Shown here one piece after another: positions 62,065-64,000 of a DNA stretch of 64,000 nt. The DNA comes from Flavobacterium sp. UBA5153. GTDB taxonomy: Bacteria; Bacteroidota; Bacteroidia; Flavobacteriales; Flavobacteriaceae. The notes below the pieces were generated by a model, which worked only from the letters and a program-made list of their open reading frames with translations, ran no database searches and was not told where the DNA came from. A program made the position numbers and the translations under genes. Positions within the stretch are counted from its first letter, which is position 1. Each line of letters opens with the position of its first letter. The stretch is from positions 48,823-112,822 of the forward strand of contig DHXP01000070.1 in NCBI GenBank assembly GCA_002413745.1. The letters run 5' to 3'.

Positions 62065-63306
62065 ATGCATATAAAAACGAAAGACATATATATACCCCCT
62101 TTTTTGTTAATTGTTTTTTGCCAATTATACCTCCCTTCATTCCGTTTTAATATTTTTTTGCAATTAGTTGTTTTAATTTTATTTTTTTTGTTGGACAGTA
62201 AATCATTGACAAATGGGATAGTCAATAAAATACAACCATTGTTCCTTATTTTTTGTTTGGGATTATTGCCAATGGTGTTTTATGAATATAAAATCATCAA
62301 TTTTATAAAAGACATAGCCCATTTTTTAAAACCTGTTTTGGGTATTTTATTGGGTTATTTTCTCTTCAAAAAGGTGGAACTTAAAGATTTTGTAAAAATA
62401 ATTATCGTTTCAGGGTTTCTATCTGCAATAGTTCATCTTTTTTTGGTTTTAATTTCCGGCAAGCTTTTTTTTGGCAATATTAACGACATCAGAAATGACT
62501 TTGGGAAAGACGATTTTTTGGAGTTATTTGCTCTTTTATTTGCTCTTTTTTACGGTAAATTCCAAAAGCAGCAAATTTTCAAAAAATCATTTATCAACCC
62601 GATTATTATATTTATCCTCTTAATTTCAAATGTTCTCTATTTTTCCAGAACCATGATTGTCGGATTTCTATTCGTATTGCTCTCCATATACGGTTTTACA
62701 AAAATTAATAAAAAAAACATTAAGACGTTTTTATTTATAATCACAACAATTGGATTAATCTATATTTACCTTTTTACGGTAAAAATTGATAGAAACAAAC
62801 CTGGTCTGGAATCTTTTTTATACAAAATAAAGATTGCTCCATCAGAGTTGTTTAAGGCAAATATAGACAGGGAAAACCACAAAGACCTTTGGGATCATTG
62901 GAGAGGTTACGAGGCAAAAAGAGCTCTGGCCTTGATGCGGGATAATCCGTCCAGCTATGTTATAGGTACCGGTTTTGGATCTTTGATAAATCTTAAGTTC
63001 AAAGCCCCCTTAAATGAAAAAGGAATGAAATATATCTCGGAGACCCACAATGGTTATATTTATGTTTTTTATAAAACTGGTATAATCGGATTGATTTTAT
63101 TGTTCTATTTTTTGATTAAATTATATCTTCAAACCTACCGGAGACATTCTTTTGTGTCAGTTTTTATTTCTTCAATATCAGTTTTTTATTTTTTCACCAC
63201 TTTAACAATCACCGGTATTTACAACCCTAGAGATGTGGTAATTTTTATTTTAGGAGGATTAATTGCACTTTTACACAGTGGAAAGTATCAAATGAATAAT
63301 AAATGA
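62065..63306 (+). CDS. O-antigen polymerase/ligase-like membrane protein (Wzy-type)
   Basis: A 413-residue protein with about 10-12 transmembrane helices and a large periplasmic loop (roughly 250-320), the layout of Wzy polymerases and WaaL ligases. The loop contains HWRGYEAKRALALMRDNPSSYVIGTGFGSLI and KYISETHNGYIYVFYKTG, with the conserved His of the O-antigen ligase superfamily in ETHNGY. It starts one base after the GT2 stop and overlaps the next gene by four bases. Confidence 0.82.
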   Translation: MHIKTKDIYIPPFLLIVFCQLYLPSFRFNIFLQLVVLILFFLLDSKSLTNGIVNKIQPLFLIFCLGLLPMVFYEYKIINFIKDIAHFLKPVLGILLGYFLFKKVELKDFVKIIIVSGFLSAIVHLFLVLISGKLFFGNINDIRNDFGKDDFLELFALLFALFYGKFQKQQIFKKSFINPIIIFILLISNVLYFSRTMIVGFLFVLLSIYGFTKINKKNIKTFLFIITTIGLIYIYLFTVKIDRNKPGLESFLYKIKIAPSELFKANIDRENHKDLWDHWRGYEAKRALALMRDNPSSYVIGTGFGSLINLKFKAPLNEKGMKYISETHNGYIYVFYKTGIIGLILLFYFLIKLYLQTYRRHSFVSVFISSISVFYFFTTLTITGIYNPRDVVIFILGGLIALLHSGKYQMNNK

Positions 63307-64000
63307 CAAACAACCTCAAAATATTTGTTGACTGCCACGTATTTGATGGAAGCCATCAAGGCACTACAACATACATTCGAGGATTGTATCAGGAATTGAT
63401 CAAAGACAAAAACAAGCAATTTTTTTTTGGTGCCAATGATATTTCTGTTATTCAAGAAATTTTCGGAACAGCCGGAAACGTCCATTATCTAAAATATTCT
63501 TCCCAGAACAAAGTCTACAGGCTATTATTTGACATTCCCAGATTAATAAAAAAAAATAAAATTGATTATGCCCATTTTCAGTACATCGTGCCGCCTTTGA
63601 AGTATTGTAAATATGTTAATACAATTCATGACGTACTTTTTTTAGATTATCCAGAATACTTCCCTTTGAGCTACAGAATAAAAAACAGATTTCTTTTTAA
63701 ATGGAGCGCAAAACATTCTGATATAGTTTTAACTGTTTCAGAATATTCGAAAAAACAGATACAGAAACACTTTGGAATTAAAAATAGTACAATAACTCCA
63801 AACGCAGTTGACCGTATTTTTTTTGAGCCTTATGAAAAAGAAAAGGTACAGGTCGAGGTTAAATCGAAATACAATTTTCAAGATTATTGGATATATATCA
63901 GTCGTTGGGAACCAAGAAAAAACCATCACACATTACTGGAAGTTTTCACGGAAAACGAATTTTACAGAAATTATTCCCTTGTTTTAGTAGGGGACAAATC
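63303..64000 (+). CDS. Glycosyltransferase family 4 (partial, runs off the window)
   Basis: The first 232 codons of a GT-B fold glycosyltransferase. The start overlaps the previous stop codon (ATGA). The N-terminal FVDCHVFDGSHQGTTTYIRGLYQEL, the DIVLTVSEYSKKQIQKHFG block and the YISRWEPRKNHHTLLEVF stretch (donor-site region) are typical of family 4. The acceptor is unknown. The C-terminal third is beyond the window. Confidence 0.9.
   Translation, partial: MTNNLKIFVDCHVFDGSHQGTTTYIRGLYQELIKDKNKQFFFGANDISVIQEIFGTAGNVHYLKYSSQNKVYRLLFDIPRLIKKNKIDYAHFQYIVPPLKYCKYVNTIHDVLFLDYPEYFPLSYRIKNRFLFKWSAKHSDIVLTVSEYSKKQIQKHFGIKNSTITPNAVDRIFFEPYEKEKVQVEVKSKYNFQDYWIYISRWEPRKNHHTLLEVFTENEFYRNYSLVLVGDK

Noticed and set aside
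1-64000. CRISPR arrays, rRNA operons, transposase genes.
   Set aside because: I looked for spaced direct repeats, 16S/23S-like sequence and transposase motifs and saw none.

Overview
The window looks like chromosomal DNA of a Flavobacteriaceae bacterium, most likely Flavobacterium or a close relative. The reasons are the low GC content, promoters of the Bacteroidota type (-7 element TAnnTTTG), the lack of obvious Shine-Dalgarno sequences, and many families typical of this group (DUF4175, DUF4837, DUF4349, DUF6909, HU-CCDC81/SPOR protein, HTH-tailed PIF1-like helicase, fused GlnRS). No phage, transposase, CRISPR array or rRNA operon is visible; most of the window is core genome. All family assignments are from reading the translations, not from database searches.

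Layout. 0-4 kb: haem genes (partial hemA, an AraC regulator, hemH, hemJ). 4-9.3 kb: an orphan sensor kinase, an enoyl-CoA hydratase, a small unknown protein, an HD hydrolase, an acyl-ACP desaturase and a PlsC acyltransferase. 9.4-12.4 kb: rnpA, a DUF4349 lipoprotein and an S41 protease. 12.4-18 kb (minus strand): GNAT, DUF4837 and DUF1080 lipoproteins, a four-LysM lytic transglycosylase, and pgk. 18-26.8 kb: holB, DoxX, thioesterase, recA, a second PlsC, trpS, GIY-YIG, dprA and an HU-like/SPOR envelope protein. 26.9-36.7 kb (minus strand): helicase, OmpH, methyltransferase, mnmG, ybeY and DUF4175. 36.9-44.2 kb: gltX, a beta-barrel protein, an SPFH protein, a YtxH/holin-like/DUF6327 stress cassette, glnS, folB and tRNA-Cys(GCA). 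44.6-48.7 kb (minus strand): an unknown protein, a LysE-type exporter, a GIN-domain protein and rnr. 48.8-57.3 kb: DUF2007, rpiB, a CDF transporter, tex, tatA (57 aa, minus strand), a membrane protein resembling the N-terminus of M23 peptidases, a GH3 enzyme and DUF6909. 57.3-64 kb: a surface polysaccharide operon (Wzz-like, rfbC, rfbD, Wzx, GT2, Wzy-like, partial GT4).

The most interesting signal concerns chromosome organisation. Three parS-like 16-mers lie within 2.1 kb around mnmG/ybeY, and one of them encodes the last six residues of YbeY. About 16 kb to the right is a 622-bp gene-free stretch of roughly 18% GC (hand count) with repeated TAAAGTTA and TGTTAACA motifs. Genes left of it lie mainly on the minus strand, and those right of it almost all on the plus strand. 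Together this suggests that the replication origin is in or near this window, although no canonical DnaA-box cluster or dnaA gene is seen.

Other unexplained structure includes four-copy TCCTAAA heptamer arrays placed exactly six bases before the start codons of two unrelated genes (desaturase and mnmG), an octamer array upstream of glnS, a dispersed GACGC-type inverted-repeat family, two copies of a tRNA-Cys 3'-end-like fragment downstream of the tRNA, and two probable leaderless transcripts (holB and the HU/SPOR gene).
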